A stretch of DNA of 64,000 nucleotides from Cyanobium gracile PCC 6307 (GCF_000316515.1 NC_019675.1:1203964-1267963); one strand, 5' to 3'; shown: positions 1 through 9,322, counted from the first letter of the stretch. Made by a program: numbers and translations. The notes: generated by a model from the sequence alone, not told the origin.

Positions 1-2
1 AC

Positions 3-446
3 GGCCGGGCCGGGGCAACCGGCACGCTCCTGGCGTGGGTACCGGGCGACGTCTCGGTGCGGCGGATCCACATGGGCGACGACCACCTCAGCGACCGGGG
101 CCACCTGGACCCCCGCAAGCTGGTGGACCGCTCCCGCGCCCAGGAGTCGCTGCTGCGCAGTGCCCTGGCCGCCGGCGTCGACCCCGACGGCCCCGAAATG
201 GCGCGCTTCTCCCGCTCCGCCTTCCTGCTCAGCCGCCAGTGCGGCGCCGCCGGCGCCGAGTACGCCGCCCGCCGGCTGTTCCGGCTGGCCCGGCGCCACG
301 GGGCCCGGCAGCCGCGACGGCAGCTGGAGTTCCTGCTCTACGGCCTTCTGGCCACGGCCCTGGGCTGGGGCCGGGCGGCCCGGCTGAGCATGGGAGTCCG
401 GACACGGCTGCGGCCAGGACCCCGCCCAGGGGGGAACATGGCCTGA
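3..446 (+). CDS. C-terminal fragment of a probable glycosyltransferase (family 2-like)
   Basis: The frame is open from the left edge of the window, so the N-terminus and catalytic motifs lie outside. What remains is about 147 residues. It has a DDHL motif after a short strand, an Arg-rich helical stretch (SRSAFLLSRQCGAAG followed by AARRLFRLARRHG) and a hydrophobic segment near the end. This tail resembles the C-terminal region of bacterial GT2 enzymes in polysaccharide loci, which is an inference from pattern and context. Its stop is 1-4 bases before the next glycosyltransferase, consistent with the same operon. Coding potential is convincing; the family call is moderate. Confidence 0.55.
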   Translation, partial: GRAGATGTLLAWVPGDVSVRRIHMGDDHLSDRGHLDPRKLVDRSRAQESLLRSALAAGVDPDGPEMARFSRSAFLLSRQCGAAGAEYAARRLFRLARRHGARQPRRQLEFLLYGLLATALGWGRAARLSMGVRTRLRPGPRPGGNMA

Positions 447-450
447 GGTG

Positions 451-1386
451 ATGCACGAGCCTGTGGAGCACGAATCCGGCACGGCCCCGATGGTGTCGGT
501 GGTGATGGGGGTTCGCAACGGCGCCGCCAGCCTCGCCGCGACCCTCGATTCCCTGACCGCCCAGGAGGGGGTGGACCTGGAGATCGTGGTGATCAACGAC
601 GGCTCCAGCGACAACACCGGCGCCCTGCTCGCCGCCCGGGCCGCCACCGAGCCGCGGCTGCGGGTGCTGGATCGGCCGGGACGGGGCCTCACCCGCTCCC
701 TGATCGAGGGCTGCCAGCTGGCCCGCGGCCAATTCATCGCCCGCCAGGACGCCGGCGACCTCTCCCTGCCGAGCCGGCTGCAGCGGCAGCTGCGCTGCCT
801 GGAGGAGAACCCGGAAGCCAGTCTCTGCTCCACCCACGTGCGCCTGGTGGTGCCGGAGGGGGCCACCGTGCGCGTCAACGCGCCGGAGCCCGCGGAGCTG
901 GCCGATGGCCTCACCGGGCCCGCCATCCACGGCTCGGTGATGATGCGTCGCAGCGCCTACGAGCGCGCCGGGGGCTATCGGCCGATGTTCTATTTCGCCC
1001 AGGACATCGATCTCTGGAGCCGCATGGTGGAGCTCGGCAAGCACCTGGTCGTGCCGGAGGTGCTCTACGAGGCCACCCTCTCCCCTGGATCGATCAGCGG
1101 CTCCCGGCGCCGGGAACAGGACGCTTTCCATGGCCTGATCGTCGCGGCCACCGAGGCGCGACGATCAGGCCGGGAGGAGGGGCCCGTGCTGGCCGAGGCC
1201 GAGGCGCTGAGCCAGCACTGCCGCGGCTCGATACCCGACCCCCGCCGCCAGGCCGATGGGGCCTACTTCATCGGCGCCTGCCTCAGCCGCGAGCACCCGG
1301 ACCTGGCCCGCCGCTACCTGCGCCAGGCCCTGGCCCTCAACCCCTGGCACCTCAAGGCCCGGCTCAAGCTGGCCACCCTGCCATGA
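451..1386 (+). CDS. Glycosyltransferase family 2
   Basis: A GT-A fold sugar transferase of about 311 residues, predicted to add a sugar from a nucleotide donor to a growing lipid-linked repeat unit on the cytoplasmic face of the membrane. The N-terminus carries the typical VSVVMGVRNG strand, then EIVVINDGSSD (nucleotide-binding Asp) and a RQDAGDLS segment in the place of the DxD motif. The later DIDLWSRM is the usual GT2 acceptor-side acidic motif. A GTG at 448 and the ATG at 451 are both possible starts; ATG is chosen. The C-terminus looks like a short TPR-like helical pair (YLRQALALNPWHLKARLKLA). It overlaps the next gene by 4 bases. Donor and acceptor cannot be read from sequence. Confidence 0.88.
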   Translation: MHEPVEHESGTAPMVSVVMGVRNGAASLAATLDSLTAQEGVDLEIVVINDGSSDNTGALLAARAATEPRLRVLDRPGRGLTRSLIEGCQLARGQFIARQDAGDLSLPSRLQRQLRCLEENPEASLCSTHVRLVVPEGATVRVNAPEPAELADGLTGPAIHGSVMMRRSAYERAGGYRPMFYFAQDIDLWSRMVELGKHLVVPEVLYEATLSPGSISGSRRREQDAFHGLIVAATEARRSGREEGPVLAEAEALSQHCRGSIPDPRRQADGAYFIGACLSREHPDLARRYLRQALALNPWHLKARLKLATLP

Positions 1387-3446
1387 CCCTCAGCGTCGCC
1401 ATTCCCACCTTCGGCCGCGATCAGGTGCTGATCGACAGCGTTGCCGCCCTGCTGGCGCTGGATCCACCTCCGTTCGAGCTGCTGGTCGTCGACCAGACGC
1501 CCCGCCACGACCCCGGCTGCGAGGCCCGGCTGGCTGCCTGGCAGGCGGAAGGACGGATCCGGTGGCTGCGGCTGCCGACCCCCTCGATCACCGGCGCCAT
1601 GAACGTGGCCCTGCAGGAGGCCCGCGGCGAGCGGGTGCTGTTCCTCGACGACGACATCCTGCCGGACCCGGAGCTGCTCAACGCCCACGAACGGGCCGGG
1701 GCGGCCGACCCCGGCGCCATGCTGGCCGGGCGGGTGCTGCAGCCCTGGCACGGGGGCCAGAGCGATCCGGAGGACGGGCCCTTCCTGTTCAACAGCCTGC
1801 GGCCCCGCTCCGTGGAGGAATTCATGGGGGGCAACGTGGCCATCCCTCGGCGGCTGGCCCTGGAGCTGGGGGGGTTCGACCAGAATTTCGTGCGGGTGGC
1901 CTACCGCTTCGAGGCTGAATTCGCCTTTCGCTGGCGCCAGGCCGGCCATCCGATCCTGTACGTGCCCGGTGCCCTGATCCACCACCTCCGGGCCGAGCGC
2001 GGCGGCACGCGCAGCTACGGCAAGCACCTCACCACGGTGAAGCCCGACCACGCCGTGGGCCGGTACTACTTCCAGCTGCGCACCCAGCCCCTTCCGGCGG
2101 CCCTGGCGGCCTGCCTGCGCGGCTGGCTGGGGTCAGTGCGCAGTCGCCACCACCTGCGCCATCCCTGGTGGATCCCCCCCACCCTGATCGCCGAAGGGCG
2201 CGGCCTGCTCTGGGCCCTGCGGCTGCAGCGCAAGGGCCCGGCCCTGCTGCCCACTCGCCGGCGGCGGCTGCTGATCGCCGGCAGCCATCCAGTGCAGTAC
2301 CAGACGCCCCTGTTCCAGGCCCTGGCCGCCGCCCCCGGCGTGGCCACGGAGGTGCTTTACCTCACCCTCCCGGACGCCCGCACCCAGGGGCTTGGATTCG
2401 GCGTCGCCTTCGAGTGGGACGTGCCGCTGCTGGAGGGCTACCCCTGGCACCGGGCCGCCAGTGGCCGGGGCCGCGGCATCACTTCCGGCTACCGGGGCGT
2501 CTGGCTGGCCCGGCCCTTCGGGGAGCTGGGCTTCGGCTCGGCCCGGCAGCGTCCCGATGCCCTGCTGCTCACCGGCTGGCACTTCCTGGGCATGGTGCAG
2601 CTGTTCATCGCCGCCCGTCTGCAGGGCCTGCCGGTGCTGCTGCGAATGGATTCCAACGCCTTCCGTCCCAGGCCCTGGCCCCTGAACCTCGCCTACTGGC
2701 TGTTGTTCCGGGGGGTGTCGGTGGGCCTTCCGGTGGGCACGGCCAATGCCCGCTGGTACCGCCAGTTCGGGGTCCCCCAGGAGCGGCTGGTGCCGTCACC
2801 CCACTTCGTCGACAACGCCTACTTCGCGGAGCGGGCCGCGACCCTGCGCCCCCGCCGGGACGCGCTGCGCCAGGACTGGTCTGTCCCCCGGGAGGCCTTC
2901 TGCTTCCTGTTCGCCGGCAAGCTCCAGCCCAAGAAACGGCCCCTCGACCTGCTCGAAGCGCTGCGGCTGCTGCTGATGGACCCACTGCCCCCGCCGGTGC
3001 ATCTGCTGATCGTGGGCAGCGGCCCCCTGGAGGAAGCCTGCAGGGCACTGGCCCGCCAGCACGCCCTGCCGGTGAGTTTCGCCGGCTTCCTGAACCAGTC
3101 GGCCATGCCCTCGGCCTATGCGGTGGCCGACGCCCTGGTGCTGCCCTCCGACCACGGCGAGACCTGGGGGCTGGTGGTGAATGAGGCCATGGCCTGCGGG
3201 CTGCCGGCGATCGTGAGCGACCAGGTGGGCTGCGCCGAGGACCTGGTGCTGGAGGGCCGCACGGGCCTGGTGAGCCCCGCCGGCCAGCCGGCGGCCCTGG
3301 CCGCGGCCATGGGCCGGATGGCCGCCGATCCGGCGGCCGCCGCCAGGATGGGGCAGGCGGCCCGGGAGCTCGTCAACAGCCGCTTCAGCGTGGCGAACGC
3401 CGCCGAGGGGATCCTGGTGGGGCTGGCCCTGCTGGAGCGGCGCTGA
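1383..3446 (+). CDS. Two-domain glycosyltransferase, GT2 fused to GT4
   Basis: A 687-residue protein with two enzymatic halves. Residues 1 to about 290 are a GT2 domain: VAIPTFGRDQ at the start, LLVVDQTP, FLDDDILPDPELL as the metal-binding acidic motif, and GGFDQNFVRVAYRFEAEFAFRW. Residues about 300-687 start afresh with LLIAGSHPVQYQTPLFQAL, typical of a GT4/GT-B N-terminal domain. They end with a GT4 C-terminal domain: FLFAGKLQPKKRP, then the donor-binding EX7E-like segment DHGETWGLVVNEAMACGLPAIVSD. The fusion suggests two consecutive sugar additions by one polypeptide. Start and stop overlap the neighbours, so the operon is tight. I checked for a hidden stop or restart between the halves and saw none. 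Confidence 0.9.
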   Translation: MTLSVAIPTFGRDQVLIDSVAALLALDPPPFELLVVDQTPRHDPGCEARLAAWQAEGRIRWLRLPTPSITGAMNVALQEARGERVLFLDDDILPDPELLNAHERAGAADPGAMLAGRVLQPWHGGQSDPEDGPFLFNSLRPRSVEEFMGGNVAIPRRLALELGGFDQNFVRVAYRFEAEFAFRWRQAGHPILYVPGALIHHLRAERGGTRSYGKHLTTVKPDHAVGRYYFQLRTQPLPAALAACLRGWLGSVRSRHHLRHPWWIPPTLIAEGRGLLWALRLQRKGPALLPTRRRRLLIAGSHPVQYQTPLFQALAAAPGVATEVLYLTLPDARTQGLGFGVAFEWDVPLLEGYPWHRAASGRGRGITSGYRGVWLARPFGELGFGSARQRPDALLLTGWHFLGMVQLFIAARLQGLPVLLRMDSNAFRPRPWPLNLAYWLLFRGVSVGLPVGTANARWYRQFGVPQERLVPSPHFVDNAYFAERAATLRPRRDALRQDWSVPREAFCFLFAGKLQPKKRPLDLLEALRLLLMDPLPPPVHLLIVGSGPLEEACRALARQHALPVSFAGFLNQSAMPSAYAVADALVLPSDHGETWGLVVNEAMACGLPAIVSDQVGCAEDLVLEGRTGLVSPAGQPAALAAAMGRMAADPAAAARMGQAARELVNSRFSVANAAEGILVGLALLERR

Positions 3447-3447
3447 G

Positions 3448-4755
3448 ATGGCCAGGGCCCTGATCCTCTCCCTCCAGCCGCCGGGGGGCGGCGGCGTCCA
3501 GGCCCGCCGCTACGCCAAGCTCCTCCCCCATCTGCCGGCGGCCGGCTGGGAGTTCCATGTCGTCGGCCCCGACCCCCGGCTGGATGCGGTCACCCCGGAA
3601 CCCTTGCGGGGCCAGGAGCGCTTCTGCCACTACAGCCGACAGGTGTCCCGCTCCCAGCGCTGTGCCATCCGCAGGAACCGGCGCCGGCCCGGCTCGCTGC
3701 TGTACCTCTGGTTCGGCCTGCGCCAGCTGATCCATCGGTTGCTGGAGCAGCTGGGCCACCACGACCCCCAGACCCATGCCCTCGAGGGCCTCAGGGCCAC
3801 GGCCCTGGAGACGGCGGCGCGCCTCCCCATCGATGTGGTGGCCGGCATCTGTCCGGATTTCCGCGTGCTCGAGGTGGCCCACGAGGTGGCCGCGCGGCTC
3901 GGCAGACCCTTCATCGCCATCTATGACGATCCCTTCGGCCACCGGGAGAAGGGACGCTTCCACCCGGCCCACCCCGAGCGCCAGCGGGCCGTGCTGGCCG
4001 CCGCCGCGGGGGCCGTGTTCGCCTCGCCCCTCACCCTGGAGCGCTACCGGGAGCAGGGGCTGCTGGGCGACACGCCGGCCCGGTTCCTGCCGGACTGCTT
4101 CGATCCCGGTGAGACTCCCGCGGCCCCTCCGGCCAGCGTGAGCGGCGGCCCGGCCGGCGGGGGGGTGCCGGAGCGACCCCTTGCTCCGCTGACGCTGTTC
4201 CACCCCGGCAACCTGGGCCCCTGGCGGCCGATCGAGCCGCTGCTGGAGGCCGGGCGGCGCTGGCGGGCCGAGGCGCGCGGCGGGCTGCGGATCCTGCTCT
4301 ACGGCTATCTCTACGAAGCGGCCCGGGCGGCCATCGGCAGCGACCCCCTCCTGCGCCAGGACGTCACGATCCACGCCGCCGTCAGCAACGAACGCTCCCA
4401 TCAGCTGGCGGAGGCCGCCGATGGCCTGCTGGTGCTGATCGGCCCGCGCCACACCGACAACCTGCCCTCGAAGTTCTTCGAATACCTGCCCCATGCCACG
4501 CCGGTGCTGGTGGCCGGACCGGCCGGCAACCCGCTGCAGGCGATCGTCGAAGGACTGGAGAAGGGGATCTACTGCGACATCGAGAGCAGCGCAGCCATTT
4601 TCGACGCCCTGGTGGCCCTGCGGGAGCGGGGCGGCTGGTTCCGGGAGCGCCACCGCCACCACCGTGAGGCCATCGCCGCCTACGCCGCCCCTGCCGTGGC
4701 CGGGGCCTGGGGGGCGGCCTTCGACGACTTCCTGGCGGTTCGCCCGGCGCCATGA
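3448..4755 (+). CDS. Glycosyltransferase, GT4-like (GT-B fold)
   Basis: A 435-residue protein starting with ALILSLQPPGGGGVQARRYAKLLPHL, the glycine-rich N-terminal loop common in GT-B enzymes that act on membrane acceptors. The middle contains DVVAGICPDFRVLEVAHEVA and FIAIYDDPFG. The C-terminal domain has LTLFHPGNLGPWRPIEPLLEA and SKFFEYLPHATPVLVAGPAGNP, where the usual GT4 donor-site glutamate segment is replaced by KFFEYL. That matches a subgroup of GT4 enzymes in exopolysaccharide loci. The ATG lies one base after the upstream stop and the end overlaps the next ATG (ATGA). Substrate unknown. Confidence 0.8.
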   Translation: MARALILSLQPPGGGGVQARRYAKLLPHLPAAGWEFHVVGPDPRLDAVTPEPLRGQERFCHYSRQVSRSQRCAIRRNRRRPGSLLYLWFGLRQLIHRLLEQLGHHDPQTHALEGLRATALETAARLPIDVVAGICPDFRVLEVAHEVAARLGRPFIAIYDDPFGHREKGRFHPAHPERQRAVLAAAAGAVFASPLTLERYREQGLLGDTPARFLPDCFDPGETPAAPPASVSGGPAGGGVPERPLAPLTLFHPGNLGPWRPIEPLLEAGRRWRAEARGGLRILLYGYLYEAARAAIGSDPLLRQDVTIHAAVSNERSHQLAEAADGLLVLIGPRHTDNLPSKFFEYLPHATPVLVAGPAGNPLQAIVEGLEKGIYCDIESSAAIFDALVALRERGGWFRERHRHHREAIAAYAAPAVAGAWGAAFDDFLAVRPAP

Positions 4756-5927
4756 GGGTGCTCCATGTCATCCCCTCGATCAGCCCGCTGCGGGGTGGCC
4801 CCAGCCGGGCCGTGATCGAGATGGTGGCGGCCCTGCGGCTCCAGGAGGTGGATGCGGCGATCCTCACCACCAACGACCATGGCCCGGGGCTGCACCCCGA
4901 GCTGGTCACCGGCCGCTGGCAGCAGCACCAGGGGGTGCCGGTGCTGGCCTTTCCCCGCTGGAGTCCACCCGTCGCTGCCCTGCGGGAGTTCGCCATCAGT
5001 CCCGGACTCAGCCTCTGGCTGGCCCGCCACCTGGAGGACTACGACCTGCTCCACATCCATGCCCTGTTCTCCTACCCCTCCACGAGCGCCATGGCCCAGG
5101 CCCGCTGGGCCGGCGTTCCCTACATCCTGCGCAGCATCGGCCAGCTGAGTCCGTGGAGCCTGGCCCAGAGCCGCGGCCGCAAGCGGCTGATGCTGCGCCT
5201 GATCGAACGGCGCAACCTGCAGCGGGCGGCCGCCCTGCACTTCACCACCGGCGCCGAGCGGGACGAGGCCGCCGCCCTCGGCCTGGCTCCCCCCACCCTG
5301 GTGCTGCCCCTGGGGGTGCGCGGCCCCGAAGGGGCGGCGGCGGCGGGCGACCGGGATGGCACCGCACCGGTCCGCTTTCTGTTCCTGTCACGGCTGCACC
5401 CCAAGAAGCGACTGGAAAACCTGCTGGACGCCCTGGCCCTGCTGCAGCGGCACCGGCCGGATGCGCCCTGGGAGTTGGCCATCGCCGGCGACGGGGAGCC
5501 GCGCTATGTCGCAGGCCTGCAGGAGCGCTGCCGGCGGCAGGGCCTGGAGGCCCGTTGCCGCTGGCTGGGGTTCGTGGAGGGGGAGGCCAAGTGGCGGGCG
5601 CTGCAGACGGCCGACTGGTACGTGCTGCCATCGGCGGCGGAGAATTTCGGCATCGCCGCCGTGGAGGCCCTCGCCGCCGGCACACCGGTGATCCTGTCCC
5701 CCGAGGTGGCCGTGGCCGCCGACGTGGAGCGCTGCGGCGCCGGCCTGGTCTGCGGCAGCGACCCCGAAGCCCTCGCCCGGGCCCTGACCACCGCCCTGGA
5801 GCGGCCCACCCTGTCCATGCGGGCGTCCGCCCTTAATCTGGCTCAGAAGGACTTTTCCTGGAACACGATCGCCCTTCAGCTGCGTGACGCTTACCGCCAG
5901 GTGCTGAACTCCTCCGCCGGCCGATGA
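4752..5927 (+). CDS. Glycosyltransferase family 4
   Basis: A 391-residue GT-B sugar transferase. It opens with MRVLHVIPSISPLRGGPSRAVIEMVAAL, a classic GT4 glycine-rich donor/acceptor loop. The C-terminal domain carries FLFLSRLHPKKRLENLLDALALL and then LPSAAENFGIAAVEALAAGTPVI, which provides the conserved glutamate pair that contacts the donor sugar phosphate. It probably extends the same lipid-linked oligosaccharide as its neighbours. ATGA overlaps at both ends show translational coupling with the genes before and after it. The exact linkage is not inferable. Confidence 0.9.
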   Translation: MRVLHVIPSISPLRGGPSRAVIEMVAALRLQEVDAAILTTNDHGPGLHPELVTGRWQQHQGVPVLAFPRWSPPVAALREFAISPGLSLWLARHLEDYDLLHIHALFSYPSTSAMAQARWAGVPYILRSIGQLSPWSLAQSRGRKRLMLRLIERRNLQRAAALHFTTGAERDEAAALGLAPPTLVLPLGVRGPEGAAAAGDRDGTAPVRFLFLSRLHPKKRLENLLDALALLQRHRPDAPWELAIAGDGEPRYVAGLQERCRRQGLEARCRWLGFVEGEAKWRALQTADWYVLPSAAENFGIAAVEALAAGTPVILSPEVAVAADVERCGAGLVCGSDPEALARALTTALERPTLSMRASALNLAQKDFSWNTIALQLRDAYRQVLNSSAGR

Positions 5928-7381
5928 CCATCCTCCTGCTGATCGTGCTCTTCGGGGCCCTGGCCGCCGTCCTTCTGGATGGCGACTGGCGTGCCGGCCT
6001 GATGGTCACCCTGCTGATCGGCTTTGTGCAGGATCCCCTGCGCAAGATCACCCCGGACCAGCCCGGCTACATGGTGGGTCTCGTGCTGATCGGCTTTGCC
6101 CTGTGCGGCGCGGTGCTGCTCGAGCGGGCGGGCCGATTCAACCTGCGGGCCATGTTCTGGACCGTGCCGCAGTTCGACGGCTGGGTGAGCATCTACTTCG
6201 CCCTGATCGCCCTGCAGAGCCTCAACAGCTTCGCCCGCTTCTCCGACATCCGCCTCACCGCCATCGGAGCAGCCTTTTACCTGGCCCCGGCCTTCGGTCT
6301 CTGGGTGGGCTTCCAGGTGGGCTGCTCCCTGCCGCTCCTCAAGCGCCTGCTGACGCTCTACCTGATCGGTTCGACGGTGATGGGCTTCACCGTCTACCTC
6401 AGCTTCCAGGGGGTTGACCATCCCACCCTCAAGGAAGTGGGCGAGGGCCTGCTGATCACCTTCCGCCACGGCTTCTCCGCCCAGGGAGCCTCCGGCTTCT
6501 GGCGCACCAGTGAGATCGCCTCCTGGCAGCTGTCGGCGGCGGCCTGCATCGCCGCATCGATGGGCATCGCCAGCCAGAAACCCACCAACCAGTTCGGGCT
6601 CCTGCTGCTGGCGGCAGGCTTCGCCTTCCTGACGCTCCTCACCGGCCGGCGCAAGGCCCAGGTGCTGATCCTGGCGTTCGTGGCCGTCTACCTGCTGCTC
6701 TTCAGCCGGCGGGCCAGCCCCGCCTCCAAGGAGAGGGTGATCTCGAGCGTGCTCGGGGTGGCCGGGATCGCCTACCCCCTCTATGCCTTCATCCTCTCCG
6801 AGAATCTGGGCGAGAACTTCGGCGAGTACACCAACCGCTCGCTGACCATCCAGCAGGATCTGGTCGAGCGCTTCGATTCCCAGGGCATCGGCGCCACCCT
6901 GCGGGCCATCGAGATCTCCGACGGCATCGGCATGGGGGTGGGTGCCGGCGCCAGCACGGGGGGCCTGGTGAGGAACGCGGCCCGCGATGCCATCCAGAGT
7001 GTGGCCTTCGTCTCCGAGGGGGGAGGCGGGCGCCTCATCCTCGAACTGGGCGTCCCCGGCATGGTGGTGCTCGGGGTGCTCCTGGTGCTGCTGGGCCTCG
7101 TGCTGCTGCGCAATTTCCGACTGCTGAAGCAACTGCCCCAGTCCACCTCGGCCCTGCTGATGGGGCTCATGTCCTTCGCCCTGGCCAACGTGCCGGCATT
7201 CTTCTCCGCCGCCCAGCTCTACGGCGACCCCTTCGTACTCATCCTGATGAGTCTGTCCCTCGGCTCCTTCCTGGCCATTCCCACCCTCGTGTCCCAGCAG
7301 CAGGAGCAGTGGGCGCTGTGGCAGGAGCAGCGACGCCAGCAGCAGATCCTTCTGGAGCAGCACTCCCAGCCCCAAACATGA
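5924..7381 (+). CDS. Polytopic membrane protein, probable O-antigen/EPS polymerase (Wzy/O-antigen ligase-like)
   Basis: A 485-residue inner-membrane protein with about ten hydrophobic segments; the first covers LLIVLFGALAAVLL. A large, partly hydrophilic loop around residues 290-360 (NLGENFGEYTNRSL to RDAIQSVAFVSEGGGGRLI) resembles the periplasmic loop of the O-antigen polymerase/ligase superfamily. The Glu-Leu-Gly-hydrophobic segment after it (LILELGVPGMVVLGVLL) is typical of that family. The C-terminal 40 residues are Gln-rich (QQQEQW, RRQQQ), probably a cytoplasmic helical tail. Position among glycosyltransferases supports a polymerase role; an accessory membrane protein is the alternative. 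Confidence 0.65.
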   Translation: MTILLLIVLFGALAAVLLDGDWRAGLMVTLLIGFVQDPLRKITPDQPGYMVGLVLIGFALCGAVLLERAGRFNLRAMFWTVPQFDGWVSIYFALIALQSLNSFARFSDIRLTAIGAAFYLAPAFGLWVGFQVGCSLPLLKRLLTLYLIGSTVMGFTVYLSFQGVDHPTLKEVGEGLLITFRHGFSAQGASGFWRTSEIASWQLSAAACIAASMGIASQKPTNQFGLLLLAAGFAFLTLLTGRRKAQVLILAFVAVYLLLFSRRASPASKERVISSVLGVAGIAYPLYAFILSENLGENFGEYTNRSLTIQQDLVERFDSQGIGATLRAIEISDGIGMGVGAGASTGGLVRNAARDAIQSVAFVSEGGGGRLILELGVPGMVVLGVLLVLLGLVLLRNFRLLKQLPQSTSALLMGLMSFALANVPAFFSAAQLYGDPFVLILMSLSLGSFLAIPTLVSQQQEQWALWQEQRRQQQILLEQHSQPQT

Positions 7382-8181
7382 GTCGGAACGAGCCCGCCAC
7401 GCCGCTCCTCACCGCCCTGATCCTGACCCACAACGAAGAGGCCAACATCGGCCGCACCCTCGACCACCTGGGCTGGGTGGATTCCATCCTGGTGATCGAC
7501 AGCGGCAGCAGCGATGCCACCCTCTCGATCCTCGCCGGCCATGGGGCGGTGCGGGTGCTGCATCGGCCGTTCGACAGCTTCGCCGACCAGTGCAACTTCG
7601 GCCTCAACCAGATCACCTCCCCCTGGGTGTTGAGCCTGGATGCGGACTATCTGATCCCGCCGCCGCTGGCCGCTGAAATCCAGGCGGTGATCAGGGATCC
7701 GGCGGCCACCGCGATGGCCGGCTATGCCATCCCATTCCGATACTGCATCGGCGGCCGGCCCCTGCGCAGCGGCATGCTGCCCCCCCGCACCAGCCTCTAC
7801 CGCCCGGGGCTGGGCCGCTATCGCAACGACGGCCATGGCCACCGCATCGTCCTCTCGGGGCCCGTGGGGCGGCTGCGGCAGCCGATCTTCCACGACGACC
7901 GCAAACCCCTGCAGCGCTGGCTGGCCTCCCAGGGCTCCTACCTGGCGATCGAGGCGGCCAAGCTGCGGGCCACCCCCTCCAGCCAGCTGTCCCCGGCGGA
8001 TCGGCTGCGCAAGCACACCCCCCTGGCCCCCTTGGCGGCCCTGCTGTTCTGCCTGATCTGGAAGGGGGGGCTCCTGGAGGGCTGGCGCGGCTGGGCCTAC
8101 GCCCAGCAACGCATGTATGCCGAACTGCTGCTCCATCTGATGCTCCTGGAGGGCCGCTGCAGCCTCTCGACTCCCCCGTGA
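7378..8181 (+). CDS. Glycosyltransferase family 2 (WaaE/KdtX-like)
   Basis: About 267 residues. The start used is the ATG that overlaps the preceding stop (ATGA). An upstream in-frame start at 7309 lies inside the previous gene and is not favoured. The sequence LTALILTHNEEANIGRTLDHLGWVDSILVIDSGSSDATLSI is the hallmark of the LPS core GT2 subgroup, followed by VLHRPFDSFADQCNFGL and VLSLDADYLIPP (DxD). The C-terminal HKPTP-like region (FHDDRKPLQRWLASQGSYLAIEA) also fits that subgroup. Predicted to transfer a hexose or heptose to a lipid-linked acceptor. Confidence 0.88.
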   Translation: MSRNEPATPLLTALILTHNEEANIGRTLDHLGWVDSILVIDSGSSDATLSILAGHGAVRVLHRPFDSFADQCNFGLNQITSPWVLSLDADYLIPPPLAAEIQAVIRDPAATAMAGYAIPFRYCIGGRPLRSGMLPPRTSLYRPGLGRYRNDGHGHRIVLSGPVGRLRQPIFHDDRKPLQRWLASQGSYLAIEAAKLRATPSSQLSPADRLRKHTPLAPLAALLFCLIWKGGLLEGWRGWAYAQQRMYAELLLHLMLLEGRCSLSTPP

Positions 8182-8287
8182 ATGCCCACAGGGCCCTGCA
8201 GGATCTGGCAGTTGGATTAAGGTCCGGCCGGACCGCCGGACTGCCCCCTTCGAGTCCTTCGTTGATTCCCCCGCCCCGCTCTTCTCG

Positions 8288-9322
8288 ATGCCTTCGATCC
8301 TGATCACCGGCGGCGCCGGATTCATCGGCGTCAACGCCGCCCAGCACTTCGCCTCCCTGGGGTGGGAGGTGGCGATCCTCGACAACCTCTCCCGCCGGGG
8401 CACCGAGGACAACCTCCGCTGGCTTCTCGATCAGCATCCCGCCATCGCCTTCCACCGGATCGACATCCGCCAGGCCGGGGCCCTCGCGGAGGTGGTGGCC
8501 GCCGTGCGTCCGTCGATGCTGCTGCACCTGGCGGCCCAGGTGGCGGTCACCACCTCCTACACCAACCCAAGGGAGGATTTCGAGATCAACGCCCTCGGCA
8601 CCTTCAACGTGATGGAGGCCGTGCGGCTCCATTCCCCCGAGAGCTTCGTGCTCTACGCCTCCACCAACAAGGTCTACGGCGGCATGGAAACGGTGCCGGT
8701 GGAGATGACCCCCCACGGCTATCGCTTCCGCGATCTCCCCTCCGGGGTGCCGGAAACCCAGCCCCTGGATTTCCACTCCCCCTACGGCTGCTCGAAGGGG
8801 GTCGCCGACCAGTACACGATCGACTACGCCCGCATCTACGACCTGCACACCTGCGCCTTCCGCCAGTCCTGCATCTACGGCACCCGCCAGTTCGGCATCG
8901 AGGACCAGGGCTGGGTGGCCTGGTTCAGCATCGCCGCCCTGCTGGAGCGGCCGATCACCCTCTACGGCGACGGCTGGCAGACCCGCGACGTGCTCGACGT
9001 ACGCGACCTGGCCCGGGCCTATGAGGCCGCCTGGCACAGCCGCGACCGCATCAGCGGCCAGGCCTTCAACATCGGCGGCGGGCCGGTCAACACCCTCTGC
9101 CTGCGGGATCTGCTGCGCTTCCTGGAGGAGGAGCTGGCCATCACGCTCACGCCCCTGAGCGGCCAGTCCCGGCCGGGCGACCAGCCCGTGTTCATCTGCG
9201 ATGTCACCAAGGCCTCCGAGCAGCTGGGCTGGGCGCCCGAGATCAGCGTCGATGCGGGCGTGCGCCACCTGATCCGCTGGGTCCGCGACAACCGCGACCT
9301 GTTCGGCTGGCTCAGGCAATGA
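8288..9322 (+). CDS. NAD-dependent nucleotide-sugar epimerase (CDP-paratose 2-epimerase-like SDR)
   Basis: A 344-residue extended short-chain dehydrogenase. The Rossmann motif ITGGAGFIG is at residues 6-14. The catalytic Ser is in YASTNKVYGG and the active-site YxxxK is SPYGCSKG around residue 160. The block RQSCIYGTRQFGIEDQGWVAWF closely resembles CDP-tyvelose/paratose 2-epimerases, which invert C2 of a CDP-linked dideoxyhexose; other UDP-sugar epimerases share less of it. It lies 106 bases after the previous gene, the first real gap in the cluster, which contains the 14-base palindrome GGTCCGGCCGGACC at 8221-8234. The next gene overlaps by 4 bases. Substrate identity is inferred only. Confidence 0.85.
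   Translation: MPSILITGGAGFIGVNAAQHFASLGWEVAILDNLSRRGTEDNLRWLLDQHPAIAFHRIDIRQAGALAEVVAAVRPSMLLHLAAQVAVTTSYTNPREDFEINALGTFNVMEAVRLHSPESFVLYASTNKVYGGMETVPVEMTPHGYRFRDLPSGVPETQPLDFHSPYGCSKGVADQYTIDYARIYDLHTCAFRQSCIYGTRQFGIEDQGWVAWFSIAALLERPITLYGDGWQTRDVLDVRDLARAYEAAWHSRDRISGQAFNIGGGPVNTLCLRDLLRFLEEELAITLTPLSGQSRPGDQPVFICDVTKASEQLGWAPEISVDAGVRHLIRWVRDNRDLFGWLRQ

Noticed and set aside
5891-7375. 494-residue minus-strand frame opposite the polymerase-like gene
   Set aside because: Gly/Gln/His-rich sequence with no fold pattern; a shadow produced by high GC in the third codon position of the plus-strand gene.
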